Positions 8,134 to 17,318 are shown, counted from the stretch's first letter. The stretch is 64,000 nucleotides of DNA from Gammaproteobacteria bacterium (GCA_015709635.1 CP054180.1:248001-312000); one strand, 5' to 3'. Notes: a model not told the origin generated them from the letters alone. A program made the numbers and translations.

Positions 8134-9645
8134 ATGGGGGTACATAATGTGGTTGAAGCATTAAAAAATTTAAGTTTCAGAGCATTATTTGACGCGATGG
8201 CGGATGCAGCGATAGTGATTGAAAACACCGGGCATGTCGTGTTGATGAATCCGACCGCGCAGCAGTTATTCGGTTATAGCGAAAATGAATTCATGGGCTT
8301 GGCGGTTGAAATGCTGATAACGCCGCGCTACCGGAAGCAGTACCGCTATTATCAAACGCTTTTTCTGGACAAACCGGCCAAGCTTCCCATGGGAACCGGC
8401 AACGAATTCATGGTATGCGGTCGTTCCGGTCAGGAAATGCTGCTGGATGCAAGCTTCAGTCCAATAGAAGCGCAGCAACAACTGTATGTTTTAATCACAT
8501 TCACAGTTTCCCGGCAACGTCTGAAAATCGAGGATAAACTGCGAGTGAGTGAAGAGTGTTTACGCTTGACCAAGCAGACCGGGGGTTTTGGTATTTTCGA
8601 CTATGACTTCAAACGAGGCATCGTTTATTGGGATAGGCAAATGCGTGAATTCTGGGGCGGGTATCCCGGGGAGGTTATCAGCTACGAAGGATTCGTTGAC
8701 ATGATACACCCTGCGGATCGAGCTGACCGGCAAGCGGCTTTGGATTATGCGATGAATCCGGTCAGTCATGGCGCATACAAGGCGGAATATCGTGTCGTTG
8801 ACCCGCTTGATAAAACCGAACGCTGGATTGCCGTTGCGGGACGAGTATATTTTGAAGCCGGTAGTGCAAACCGGCTGGTGAGTGTTGCCCGGGATGTGAC
8901 GGCACAGAAAATTCTCCAGAAAAAATTGCGAATACCGCACAATGAAGCGGAAAATATTCCTGAACAACAAGTGGCTGCGCGCACGGCTTCGGCTATTGCG
9001 CATGAACTTAACCAGCCGCTGACCGCGATATCCGCTTATAGTGAAGTAGTACTGCAGACATTACGAAACGATAGCTTTGACGTTAGGCATCTGAAAAATG
9101 CGCTGCAAGGTTGTGTGGAGCAAACGCAGCGTGCTGGCCGTGGCTTGCACGAATTGATTGCGTTTTTGCAAAAAAGCGAGCTGGCAACCGAACCACTGGA
9201 TCTGAATGATGTGATACGTGAGGCGTTGGATATTGTTGTCAACGACGGATCTGCGAGATTCCGTACGAGATTGAAGCTGGAAAAAGACCTTCCTGTTGTT
9301 CAGTGCAATCGCACACAAGTGCATAAAGTTCTTGTGAATCTTTTTAGGAATGCTGTAGAAGCCATGCGAACCCTCGATGCACCCATTTTGACGATCATCA
9401 CTAAGGTACGAACCCTGAATGATGAAAATAGGGCGCTGGTTATCGTGCAAGATAACGGGCCCGGTCTTGATCAGGCCATGGCACAGTGCATATTCGAACC
9501 CTTCTTTACCACCAAACAAACTGGCATCGGGATGGGGCTTGCGATCAGCCGAGCATTGATTGAAGCAAACGGGGGCGAACTCTGGGTGGAGCCCGATGGA
9601 GGACCCGGCGCCAAATTTCATCTGACCTTGCCTTTTGCGCCGTAA
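8134..9645 (+). CDS. PAS-domain sensor histidine kinase (orphan)
   Basis: A 503-aa kinase without visible membrane segments, so probably a cytoplasmic sensor. It has a first PAS domain (about 15-125, with IVIENTGHVVLMNPTAQQLF), a second PAS_3-like domain (about 150-270), a HisKA region with IAHELNQPLTAIS (His near 290) and an HATPase domain with N-box LFRNAVEAM, DNGPGLD and GIGMGLAISRALIEANGG. The architecture resembles FixL/NtrB-type kinases; the ligand cannot be read from sequence. No response regulator is adjacent. The ATG at 8134 has no ribosome binding site. A GTG at 8149 follows GGGGG by 8 bases and may be the real start. It is divergent from the porin and might regulate it. Confidence 0.88.
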   Translation: MGVHNVVEALKNLSFRALFDAMADAAIVIENTGHVVLMNPTAQQLFGYSENEFMGLAVEMLITPRYRKQYRYYQTLFLDKPAKLPMGTGNEFMVCGRSGQEMLLDASFSPIEAQQQLYVLITFTVSRQRLKIEDKLRVSEECLRLTKQTGGFGIFDYDFKRGIVYWDRQMREFWGGYPGEVISYEGFVDMIHPADRADRQAALDYAMNPVSHGAYKAEYRVVDPLDKTERWIAVAGRVYFEAGSANRLVSVARDVTAQKILQKKLRIPHNEAENIPEQQVAARTASAIAHELNQPLTAISAYSEVVLQTLRNDSFDVRHLKNALQGCVEQTQRAGRGLHELIAFLQKSELATEPLDLNDVIREALDIVVNDGSARFRTRLKLEKDLPVVQCNRTQVHKVLVNLFRNAVEAMRTLDAPILTIITKVRTLNDENRALVIVQDNGPGLDQAMAQCIFEPFFTTKQTGIGMGLAISRALIEANGGELWVEPDGGPGAKFHLTLPFAP

Positions 9646-9705
9646 TCGTACTTGAGCTGACTGTGGTTATTTCTGCCATCCACTTTTAACATGCGCAATC
9701 CAGCA

Positions 9706-10179
9706 CTAGAGAAAATGATCCAGCAGTTTAATGCTGTGGCGATCCAAAGCCGAACGGTCCCGAATCAGGAAATGAATGCCATGACTGTCTGTGATCATGA
9801 GCGACGATAAGGTTAAGCGGCGGATATCCTCTTCCCCCTTGAGAACAAGCGCAGTTTCACCGCGATCCGTTGCCACTTGCCAGGTACTCGGCGTGATAAA
9901 ACTCGAAACTTTCAAAATACGTTTGATCTCTGGCATGAATTCCCGGCTTGCCAGCTCGGCTTTGATCAGCGAGCGATATTCTTCCGGCAAGTCATCAAGT
10001 CGTTCAATCCAGGCCAGTTCGTGGCCATGCGAATCCATGAGTGCGATACCTTGTTCCGGTTCGGTAATCGGAAACGACCGTACCGGTATCACGCCTTCGT
10101 GCATCACACCGGATTTGTCCGTGAAAATCAGGCGGCCAAAAGAATTGCGGCTTAGTTGATAATCGATTGTGTAGCTCAT
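9706..10179 (-). CDS. DUF1854 protein, partner of the upstream ABC transporter
   Basis: A 157-aa soluble protein matching DUF1854 (LVLKGEEDIRRL, SLMITDSHGIHFLIRD). Biochemical function is unknown. In many betaproteobacteria this family sits directly behind an ABC transporter linked to cyanophycin genes, which is the arrangement here. No cyanophycin synthetase or cyanophycinase is in the window, so that link is only by association. Its ATG overlaps the TGA of the transporter (ATGA), which implies coupled translation. It converges with the histidine kinase across a 60-bp gap. Confidence 0.8.
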   Translation of the reverse strand: MSYTIDYQLSRNSFGRLIFTDKSGVMHEGVIPVRSFPITEPEQGIALMDSHGHELAWIERLDDLPEEYRSLIKAELASREFMPEIKRILKVSSFITPSTWQVATDRGETALVLKGEEDIRRLTLSSLMITDSHGIHFLIRDRSALDRHSIKLLDHFL

Positions 10180-12470
10180 TTTATTTCACTGGCAATGCTA
10201 TGTTCCACGGTTGGAATAGCCACGCGGTCTTCGGTATCGACATTGCGCGCTTGCGCCAGATAGAGGCGATAGTAATAGCCTGCCCGCGCCATTAATTCGG
10301 CGTGATTGCCGATTTCGACGATTTTGCCGCGATCCAGGACGATCAGCCGGTTGGCTTCGCGTAAAGTGGATAAGCGGTGTGCGATTGCGATCGTGGTGCG
10401 GCCGCGTACCAGATTGTCCAATGCTTTCTGGATGACTTTTTCAGTGGTGGTGTCGACCGAGGAAGTGGCCTCATCCAGAATCAGGATACGCGGATTGATC
10501 AGCAGAGCACGGGCAATCGAAATGCGCTGGCGTTCGCCGCCCGACAATGCCTGGCCGCGCTCGCCGACGAGCGAATCATAGCCGTGCGGTAATCTTAAAA
10601 TGAACTCGTGTGCATGTGCGGCACGGGCCGCTGCGACAATTTCCGCCCGGCTTGCATCCGGTTTGCCGTAGGCGATGTTTTCCGCGATGGTGCCGAAGAA
10701 TAAAAAGGGTTCCTGCAGCACCAAGCCGATATGTTTGCGATACTTGGCGACCGGTAGTGTACGGATATCATGACCGTCGACCAGAATGGTTCCTTCCGTG
10801 ACATCGTAGAATCGGCAGATCAAGTTAACCAGCGTGCTTTTACCCGAACCGCTGTGCCCGACTAGACCAATCATTTCACCGGGCTTGATAACCAGATTGA
10901 TGTCGTGCGTGATGCTGCGTGTCCCATAGCGGAAACCGACGTGGCGCAATTCGATTTGCCCCTGAGTCGTCGGCAAATGCACGGGATTGGCAGGTTCCGG
11001 AACGCTGGATACATGATCCAGAATATCGAAGATGCGCTTGGTGCCCGCAGCAGCTTTTTGTGTGATCGATACGATGCGGCTCATCGAGTCGAGCCGGATA
11101 TAAAAACGGCTGATGTAGGCAAGAAAAGCGGTAAGTACGCCGACGGTAATTTCATCCTGGGATATTTGCCAGATACCGAACACCCATACCACCAATAAGC
11201 CGATTTCGGTTAATAGGGTGACGGTCGGGGTAAATAATGACCAGACTCTGTTGACTCGATCATTGATCTGCAAATTACGCTGATTTGCCGCGTGGAAACG
11301 TGCCGCTTCTCTTTTTTCCTGCGCGAAAGCCTTGACCACCCGGATGCCCGGGATCGTATCCGCAAGCACATTGTTCACTTCAGCCCAGATGCGATCGACT
11401 TTTTCGAAGCCGATGCGCAAACGGTCACGAACCAGATGAATCAACCAGGCAATGATCGGCAGCGGTACCAGTGTTACCAGCGCCAGCCAGGGATTGATCG
11501 ATATCAGGATGATGGCGGTCATGCAGATCATGATGACGTCGGTGGCAAAATCGAGCAAATGTAGCGAAATAAAAAGATTGATCCGATCCGTTTCAGCACC
11601 GATACGCGCCATTAAATCGCCGGTCCGTTTACCACCGAAGTATTCCTGCGAGAGATTCAGCAGATGTTCGTAGGTGGTGGTGCGCAAATCAGCGCCTATG
11701 CGTTCCGAAACCAGCGCCAGCATGTAGGTTCGCGTCCAACCCAGCATCCAGGCGAGAACTGCTGCGACCAGCAAACCGGATAGATAGAATGTCGCTAAGT
11801 CGGTATTGATGGGTTGGCCGTTCTGATAGGGAATTAGCACGTTATCCATGAGCGGCATGGTTAAGTACGGTGGTACCAAGGTTGCGGCGGTGCTGCATAG
11901 AGTCAGTAGAAATCCGATGAGCAAGCGTCCCTTATAGGGTTTTGCGAAGCGCCACAAGCGCAGTAATGTCCAGGTGGAAGGCGGCGTATGGTTTTGTTTT
12001 TCACAAAACGGGCATTCCTCTTGTTCGGCCGGCAGGAAGGCGCCGCAATTGGAGCATTGAATCGATGCGTGCGCTGATTCAATCGGCTTGCCGCTCAGGT
12101 GATGTTCAAGTTGTTGTGTGAAGCATTCGATCAATCGGTTGACCACCATCCCGTTACCTAACCGGTAACGCCAATAAGTCAATTGTGCATGTTGATCAAA
12201 CAACTCCAGGCAACCGACACCGGCATGATCGCGCTGTGCCAGCAATAATCCTTGCTGATAAGGCCATGCGTGCCAAATTTCATCAGCAGCCATTTTCGCC
12301 AGTAAGCGCTTATCGGTCACAACCACAATGCCTGCATTAAAGTGCAATTGATGATCTAAATCGATTTCAAGCCAGGCAAGAATATTTTCTTCATCGGTTA
12401 ATTGTGAAGAAAGCCCGTCAATCCATTTCGAAGGCAAGGTGCTCAATGATAAATGATGAATCTGTTGCAT
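10176..12470 (-). CDS. ABC transporter (fused permease-ATPase) with N-terminal zinc ribbon
   Basis: About 764 aa. An N-terminal region of about 190 residues ends in a CSNC...CPFC zinc ribbon (near 138-160). An exporter-type six-helix ABC membrane domain follows (about 190-480), then an ATPase with Walker A GHSGSGKST (near 540), signature LSGGERQRISIARALL and Walker B ILILDEATSS. It resembles the transporter class annotated as cyanophycin-metabolism-associated. The substrate is unknown. The frame is open to a TTG at 12533, but the ATG at 12470 (MQQIHHLS) is a better start. The gene is coupled to the DUF1854 gene by a 4-nt overlap. Confidence 0.85.
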   Translation of the reverse strand: MQQIHHLSLSTLPSKWIDGLSSQLTDEENILAWLEIDLDHQLHFNAGIVVVTDKRLLAKMAADEIWHAWPYQQGLLLAQRDHAGVGCLELFDQHAQLTYWRYRLGNGMVVNRLIECFTQQLEHHLSGKPIESAHASIQCSNCGAFLPAEQEECPFCEKQNHTPPSTWTLLRLWRFAKPYKGRLLIGFLLTLCSTAATLVPPYLTMPLMDNVLIPYQNGQPINTDLATFYLSGLLVAAVLAWMLGWTRTYMLALVSERIGADLRTTTYEHLLNLSQEYFGGKRTGDLMARIGAETDRINLFISLHLLDFATDVIMICMTAIILISINPWLALVTLVPLPIIAWLIHLVRDRLRIGFEKVDRIWAEVNNVLADTIPGIRVVKAFAQEKREAARFHAANQRNLQINDRVNRVWSLFTPTVTLLTEIGLLVVWVFGIWQISQDEITVGVLTAFLAYISRFYIRLDSMSRIVSITQKAAAGTKRIFDILDHVSSVPEPANPVHLPTTQGQIELRHVGFRYGTRSITHDINLVIKPGEMIGLVGHSGSGKSTLVNLICRFYDVTEGTILVDGHDIRTLPVAKYRKHIGLVLQEPFLFFGTIAENIAYGKPDASRAEIVAAARAAHAHEFILRLPHGYDSLVGERGQALSGGERQRISIARALLINPRILILDEATSSVDTTTEKVIQKALDNLVRGRTTIAIAHRLSTLREANRLIVLDRGKIVEIGNHAELMARAGYYYRLYLAQARNVDTEDRVAIPTVEHSIASEIK

Positions 12471-12676
12471 GAGATAAGCTTGCGAATAAATACAAAAAGG
12501 GATTTTTATCGGAGGGGGAAGTAGTGCAATCAACCGCGAATCGAATTGACCGCAGCAGTTATTTACAACAAGCTTCCCGAGAAATTTATGGTTGTATGCA
12601 TTTTGCCTATTAAATTGCAGAAGGACATAGTGAGCTCAATTTACCGGTGGACGGTAATTTTGGAATTATTTCGCTC

Positions 12677-13060
12677 TCAGGTCTTTCCCGGCAATTGTTC
12701 ATATTCGTACCAGCGTTGTTTGATTTCCTGACGTTTCTGGGCTGGCAACTGTTCCATTTTTTTGTATCTTTCGCGCGCTTGTCTTCGCTGCTCCGAAGTC
12801 AGCGAATTCCAGTTTTGCATTTGCGATTGGATGCGCTGCTGCTCTTGCGCCGTCATTTTAGGATAACGTTTTGCGACACCCAGCCATTTCTTCTTTCTGG
12901 TCGAGTCCATAGTATCCCAGCTTCCAGCTAACGGCTCCAGAATTTTTTGCTGCTGCGGTTTTAGTTCACTCCATCGAGGCTTACTGAATTCGGATTCACT
13001 TAAAGCATCAACGGAGAGAAGAAATAATAACCCGAATATGATTAATCGATATCCAACCAT
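12677..13060 (-). CDS. DUF3106 protein, third gene of a sigma-factor operon
   Basis: A 127-aa protein with an N-terminal signal peptide or anchor (LIIFGLLFLLSVDAL). The rest is charged and helical, rich in Gln, Arg and Lys, with the repeated pattern WxxLxPxQQ...RxRWxxYxxLP typical of DUF3106. It is probably periplasmic. The family usually follows an ECF sigma factor and a DUF3619 protein, so a sensing or anti-sigma accessory role is plausible but unproven. It overlaps the DUF3619 stop by 19 bases. Confidence 0.8.
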   Translation of the reverse strand: MVGYRLIIFGLLFLLSVDALSESEFSKPRWSELKPQQQKILEPLAGSWDTMDSTRKKKWLGVAKRYPKMTAQEQQRIQSQMQNWNSLTSEQRRQARERYKKMEQLPAQKRQEIKQRWYEYEQLPGKT

Positions 13061-13410
13061 TCATCAAACTCATTGGTAATGTATGCATCTATCGGTAAAT
13101 CGTCGGCCAGTATCATGGTATCAATAGCCGCGTATTTATCATTTTCCCAAAATTGAGAGTAAACGATGTTCATGAGAACCAGCAACACGGTTATCAGCAA
13201 TAACGCTTTACCCAGGTAATAGTGTCCGCCGTGCTTGCCATAGACGGAAGTGTCGCTGCCTGACTGGATGATATTCAATGCAGGTTGGCAATTTTCCAGA
13301 GCTGCACGACGAGCTGATTGCAAACGGTACAACGTACTTTGTTTGATAGTCTGGTCAGCAGCCTGATCCAATAACTTAGCAATTTCTTTTCCAAACTCTT
13401 GCTCGTTCAT
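13042..13410 (-). CDS. DUF3619 membrane protein, probable anti-sigma partner
   Basis: A 122-aa protein. A soluble helical N-terminus (MNEQEFGKEIAKLLDQA, then QSTLYRLQSARRAAL) precedes one transmembrane helix (ALLLITVLLVLMNIVYS, about residues 64-82) and an acidic periplasmic tail (DLPIDAYITNEFDEWL). This layout suits an anti-sigma factor, and DUF3619 proteins regularly follow ECF sigma genes. The ATG at 13410 has AGGAG seven bases upstream; the frame extends further but lies inside the sigma gene. It overlaps the sigma gene end by 4 bases and the DUF3106 gene start by 19. Confidence 0.85.
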   Translation of the reverse strand: MNEQEFGKEIAKLLDQAADQTIKQSTLYRLQSARRAALENCQPALNIIQSGSDTSVYGKHGGHYYLGKALLLITVLLVLMNIVYSQFWENDKYAAIDTMILADDLPIDAYITNEFDEWLDID

Positions 13411-13973
13411 AGTTTTACTCCTTTCTCTTTGAGTATTGTAGCCAGTGTATGAACTGCGCGTGAGCAATGCGTTTTTACACTGCCCTCCGAGCATTTCATA
13501 ATCGCGGCCGTTTCAGCCAAACTCATTTCTTCCCAGTAACGCAGTACGAAGGCTTCGCGTTGACGTGGCGGGAGAATTTCCATTGCTTTCTCTATTAAAT
13601 TAAGCAGTTGCGTTCTTTCAAGCTGAGCATCCGGATCATTCGATTCCTGCTTTACTTGTAAAGTTTCGAGAATATCGAAGTCTTCCTGGTTTTTATCTTG
13701 ATCGTTGGGCGCAAACGCTGAAAACAACGTAGTCCATAGCGATCGGATCTTCTGCCGCCGGTAATGATCGCGGATGGTATTCTGCAGAATACGCTGAAAC
13801 AAAAGCGGCAGCTCTTCTACCGGGTTTGCGGCGTAACTTGCTGTGAGTTTCATCATGGAATCCTGCACGATATCCAATGCCATATGTTCGTCATGAACTG
13901 CGAACAAGGCTTGTTTATAGGCACGTTTCTCGGTTTCAATCAGAAAATCTGATAGTTCTTGTCGAGTTGCCAG
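13407..13973 (-). CDS. ECF RNA polymerase sigma factor (RpoE-like), probable non-AUG start
   Basis: It has a sigma region 2 (ALDIVQDSMMKL, LLFQRILQNTIRDHYRR) and a region 4 helix-turn-helix (LPPRQREAFVLRYWEEMSLAETAAIMKCSEGSVKTH, given here as family pattern across about 130-165). The first ordinary start codon in frame is a TTG at 13907, which would remove about 22 conserved N-terminal residues. The open frame continues upstream with ATRQELSDFLIETEKRAYKQ, like family N-termini, and reaches TAA with no ATG, GTG or TTG. A CTG at 13973 lies 8 bases after AAAGG and gives a 188-aa protein of normal length. It is first in the operon with DUF3619 and DUF3106. Confidence 0.85.
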   Translation of the reverse strand: MATRQELSDFLIETEKRAYKQALFAVHDEHMALDIVQDSMMKLTASYAANPVEELPLLFQRILQNTIRDHYRRQKIRSLWTTLFSAFAPNDQDKNQEDFDILETLQVKQESNDPDAQLERTQLLNLIEKAMEILPPRQREAFVLRYWEEMSLAETAAIMKCSEGSVKTHCSRAVHTLATILKEKGVKL

Positions 13974-14148
13974 GATTCCGACCTTTAAGTAAGTGATTAA
14001 AAATAATTTGAAAAGTTAAAGCTAACCGATGCAAAATTTTTGTAAAATACAATAAGTTTATGCACGTATAGTAATTTTATAACTATTCAGCTTATTTTTT
14101 GCTAAAACAACACCCTTTCATAGAACAATTTAGCAATGATCTGCTTTT

Positions 14149-14337
14149 ATGCAACAGCGCACCGTTAATTGCCCGCAATGCGGTAAGAAAGTAGTCTGGG
14201 AACCGGCAAGCCGTTTTCGTCCCTTCTGTTCGGGGCGGTGCAAAACGAATGACTTGTCGCAATGGGCCCAAGAATCTTACCGCATTCCTGAGTCTGAAAA
14301 AGATCCGCAAGATAATTCAACCACTGAGCCGCTATGA
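14149..14337 (+). CDS. yacG: DNA gyrase inhibitor YacG (zinc-binding)
   Basis: A 62-aa protein with the YacG zinc-binding signature: CPQC (Cys8, Cys11) and FCSGRC (Cys27, Cys31), followed by DLSQWAQESYRIP. In E. coli YacG binds GyrB and blocks DNA binding by gyrase. Its TGA overlaps the ATG of the next gene (14334), so the pair is probably co-translated. No strong ribosome binding site is visible before the ATG. Confidence 0.93.
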   Translation: MQQRTVNCPQCGKKVVWEPASRFRPFCSGRCKTNDLSQWAQESYRIPESEKDPQDNSTTEPL

Positions 14338-15461
14338 TGGATGAATCGGTCCACGAGAAGAACCGCGAGTTGCAGCGCAAGCTCGATCATCTGCTCAAAC
14401 AGGCCAGAGCCAATGAGAAAAAGCAGGAGCTCTATGAAACTTTCGGCTTTGAGATCATCGGTGCCAGCACGCCCAAACAGCTGCGGGATCTGCTGTTGTC
14501 GCAAACCATTGCGCGTTTTCAACTGCTCGATGTCGTTCTGTGCTTGGTCGACTACCATAAAGACACCGAGCGTCTGTTCTTTGAACGCGATGAAGAGGTG
14601 CAGCTGAGCTACGAGAACAAGCTCTTGATTCTGGATACCTTAAAAGATGCGGAAATCATCCATTCACTGGCCGGTCATCCGGTGCTGGGCGCGGAGGCGT
14701 TGAAGAATTACCGCTGGATGATCGCCAATCTGAAAAACCGCGCTCAGGTCAAAAGCGCCGCATTCCTGCCGCTGCTGCGCGGCGAACAGACAATCGGCGC
14801 GCTATTGTTGCTCAGTCACGATCCGCATCGTTATCAAGCCGGTATCGGGACGCTTTTCCTGCAGAAGATATCCGCGATGGCCGCAGTTGCGATCGAAAAC
14901 TGTCTCAATCAGCAACGGCTCAAGGAAATCAGTTACCAGGATGTGTTGACGCAAGCTTACAACCGCCGCTATTTCGACCTGCGTTTCAAAGATGAGATCG
15001 CCCGCTGCGTGCGCTGGGATGATGATCTGATTTGTATGTTTCTCGACGTGGATCATTTCAAAAAAATAAACGACACCTATGGTCACCAAACCGGCGACTG
15101 GGTACTCCAGCATATGGTCGGTTTGATCAAGGAACAGGTCCGGTCGTGCGACATCGTGGCGCGTTATGGCGGCGAGGAATTCGTCGTTGCTTTGCCTTCG
15201 ACAGCACTGCAAGCGGCGCACGAAATTGCCGAACGGTTACGCCAGGCTGTTTGCGCCACAGCGCTGAGTTTTCAAGACAAGCAATTCCAGGTGTCGATCT
15301 CGATCGGCATGGCAAGCCTGCGCAGCCTGCTGACCGCGCAGCAACACGATGCCGATTTTATCTGCACGACCTTGCTGGATAGAGCCGACCAGGCGCTCTA
15401 CGCCGCCAAAACAGGCGGACGCAATCAGGTGGCGGTGTACGCCGATGCGGTAACGGATTAG
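14334..15461 (+). CDS. Diguanylate cyclase with DUF484/GAF-like sensor domain
   Basis: A 375-aa soluble protein. The N-terminal coiled coil and DUF484/GAF-like domain (about 1-195) are followed by a GGDEF domain. The active-site motif RYGGEEF is intact near residue 278, and the RxxD inhibitory site (RSCD) lies five residues before GGEEF, so product inhibition is likely. It should make cyclic-di-GMP from two GTP, favouring a sessile lifestyle. That fits the surface-polysaccharide genes further along, though a direct link is only inferred. Its start overlaps the yacG stop (ATGA). Confidence 0.93.
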   Translation: MMDESVHEKNRELQRKLDHLLKQARANEKKQELYETFGFEIIGASTPKQLRDLLLSQTIARFQLLDVVLCLVDYHKDTERLFFERDEEVQLSYENKLLILDTLKDAEIIHSLAGHPVLGAEALKNYRWMIANLKNRAQVKSAAFLPLLRGEQTIGALLLLSHDPHRYQAGIGTLFLQKISAMAAVAIENCLNQQRLKEISYQDVLTQAYNRRYFDLRFKDEIARCVRWDDDLICMFLDVDHFKKINDTYGHQTGDWVLQHMVGLIKEQVRSCDIVARYGGEEFVVALPSTALQAAHEIAERLRQAVCATALSFQDKQFQVSISIGMASLRSLLTAQQHDADFICTTLLDRADQALYAAKTGGRNQVAVYADAVTD

Positions 15462-15466
15462 ACGAT

Positions 15467-16435
15467 TTATACGATTCCACGCATCATCGCGATGCCGTGC
15501 GCGCCCATTTCCTGGGCGATGGGCAAATCTTCCGTGTTTAATCCGCCTAAGGCATAAACCGGTAACGGATAATCGCGAATCAGCGTGGCAAACCTTCTCC
15601 AGCCTAATGGCGATAATCCCGGATGACTGAGTGTGGCTTGCACCGGCCCCAACACTACAAAATCCAATCCCAGCTGTTCCGCCGCAAACAGTTCTTCGGC
15701 ATTGTGACACGATGCGGCGCATAGCCCATCGGCTGGGTCGGGGTGGGATGGCATCGCGAGCAATTGTGCCGCTGTGAAATGCACGCCGTCCGCATCGGTT
15801 TCCCGCGCCATTGCAGCATTGCCATTGATCAACACTTTGGCTTGATAAGTGCGGGCGAGAGACAAGACCTGCTTGATGAAAGCGCGCAGCTGATCCGGGG
15901 TCATGTGCTTTTCGCGGATTTGCAGCAAGCGCAGACCGTTTTGCAGCGCTTGTTCAATTTGCTTTAAGGCGGCTTCAACGCCGATCTCGGCGGCGCGGGT
16001 AATGGCATAAACCGGCGGCAGCGACAACGCCCGCAAAATCGGATCATTGGCAGGCAAAATCGGGGATACGTCAACCTGATGCGGCAATTGCCAGGATAAT
16101 CCCTGTTTTTCTCGCGGCGCAGGCTGGCCTTCCCATTCCGTCACGCGGAAAAAATGCAATCGCACCGTGGCATGCGTATAAGTAAAAATACGCGTGATCC
16201 AAGGGGTGGCATAAACGGCATGAATGCCGAGTTCTTCCCATAATTCCCGTTCCAACGCATGGAATAGCGATTCGCCAGATTCAACTTTGCCGCCGGGAAA
16301 TTCCCAATAACCGGAATAGATTTTGCCGCTGGGGCGGCGTGTCAGCAAAAATTGTCCGTTCGGCCGCAAAATCACCGCCGCGACGACTTCCACCAGCGGA
16401 GCGGATTCAACGGCTGAAGCAGTCATGTGATTCAT
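15467..16435 (-). CDS. Nudix hydrolase (MutT-like) fused to a ThiE/TenI-like domain
   Basis: About 322 aa. The N-terminal half is a Nudix domain with the complete box GKVESGESLFHALE / RELWEELGI (residues about 48-71). It is probably an 8-oxo-dGTP diphosphatase that clears oxidised nucleotides. The C-terminal half (about 140-322) resembles thiamine-phosphate synthase (LLQIREKHMTPDQL, VLGPVQATLSHPG, VYALGGL). Such fusions are common in betaproteobacteria; whether the ThiE half is active is unknown. Its ATG overlaps the TGA of the ATPase gene by 4 bases. A longer frame up to 16639 is shadow inside that gene. Confidence 0.9.
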   Translation of the reverse strand: MNHMTASAVESAPLVEVVAAVILRPNGQFLLTRRPSGKIYSGYWEFPGGKVESGESLFHALERELWEELGIHAVYATPWITRIFTYTHATVRLHFFRVTEWEGQPAPREKQGLSWQLPHQVDVSPILPANDPILRALSLPPVYAITRAAEIGVEAALKQIEQALQNGLRLLQIREKHMTPDQLRAFIKQVLSLARTYQAKVLINGNAAMARETDADGVHFTAAQLLAMPSHPDPADGLCAASCHNAEELFAAEQLGLDFVVLGPVQATLSHPGLSPLGWRRFATLIRDYPLPVYALGGLNTEDLPIAQEMGAHGIAMMRGIV

Positions 16436-17304
16436 GGCGAATGGTTTGATTGTTGCCGTCCCGCCAGATCGCGCGCGAATTGCCACGCTACTCGTCCGCT
16501 GCGCGAACCGCGCTCGATCGCCCATTGCAGCGCTTCGGTACGCGTCAGTGCGGTCATTTCCGCGATGCCGAAATAAGCCAGCCAATAGCGCACGATGTCC
16601 AGATATTGATCCTGATCGAACGGATAAAACGACACCCACAAACCGAAGCGTTCCGACAGCGAAATTTTTTCCTCGATCGCTTCGCTCGGATGTACTTCGC
16701 CGCCGATATGCTTGGTGTCGAGATTGTCGCGCATGAATTCCGGCACCATATGACGCCGGTTCGATGTGGCGTAAATCAGTACGTTGTCGGACACCGTGGC
16801 GATCGAACCGTCCAGCACCACTTTGAGCGCTTTGTAACCCGCTTCGTCGGTTTCAAACGTCAGATCGTCGCAAAACAAAATGAAACGCTCCGGGCGCCGG
16901 TAAATCTTTTCCACGATGTCGTGCAGATCGACCAGATGATGCTTCTCCACTTCGATCAGGCGCAAGCCATCCTGCGCATACTTATTCAACAGCGCTTTGA
17001 TCAGCGACGATTTGCCGGTGCCGCGCGCGCCGGTCAGCAACACATTGTTGGCGGAGAATCCCTGCACAAACTGCTGCGTGTTCTGGTCGATACGCCGTTT
17101 CTGCTCGTCGATGCCGCACAACGCGTCGAGCGTAATGCGGTGCGGCTGCGTCACCGGTTGAATAAATCCGCTGTTTCCCTGTCTGCGCCAGCGGAAGGCA
17201 ATCGCCGCTTGCCAATCCGGTTCCGGTTGTGCGGGCGGCAGCAGCTTCTCCAGGTGATCGAGCAGCCTGTCCGCCCGTTGATAGAATTTATTCCAATCGC
17301 TCAC
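16432..17304 (-). CDS. DUF815 / AAA+ family ATPase
   Basis: A 290-aa protein with Walker A GARGTGKSS (residues 92-100), a Walker B-like ILFCDDLTF and the sensor segment YATSNRRHMVPEFM, typical of DUF815. These single-domain P-loop ATPases are widespread in proteobacteria; the substrate is unknown. The start codon is a GTG (MSDWNKFY). It lies 14 bases after argJ and overlaps the Nudix-ThiE gene by 4 bases, so the three probably form one operon. Confidence 0.92.
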   Translation of the reverse strand: MSDWNKFYQRADRLLDHLEKLLPPAQPEPDWQAAIAFRWRRQGNSGFIQPVTQPHRITLDALCGIDEQKRRIDQNTQQFVQGFSANNVLLTGARGTGKSSLIKALLNKYAQDGLRLIEVEKHHLVDLHDIVEKIYRRPERFILFCDDLTFETDEAGYKALKVVLDGSIATVSDNVLIYATSNRRHMVPEFMRDNLDTKHIGGEVHPSEAIEEKISLSERFGLWVSFYPFDQDQYLDIVRYWLAYFGIAEMTALTRTEALQWAIERGSRSGRVAWQFARDLAGRQQSNHSP

Positions 17305-17318
17305 GATGCTTCACTTCA

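Noticed and set aside
16436..16639. N-terminal extension of the Nudix-ThiE protein
   Set aside because: It overlaps the ATPase gene fully in another frame and has no similarity to the Nudix family. The ATG at 16435 gives the usual ATGA overlap.
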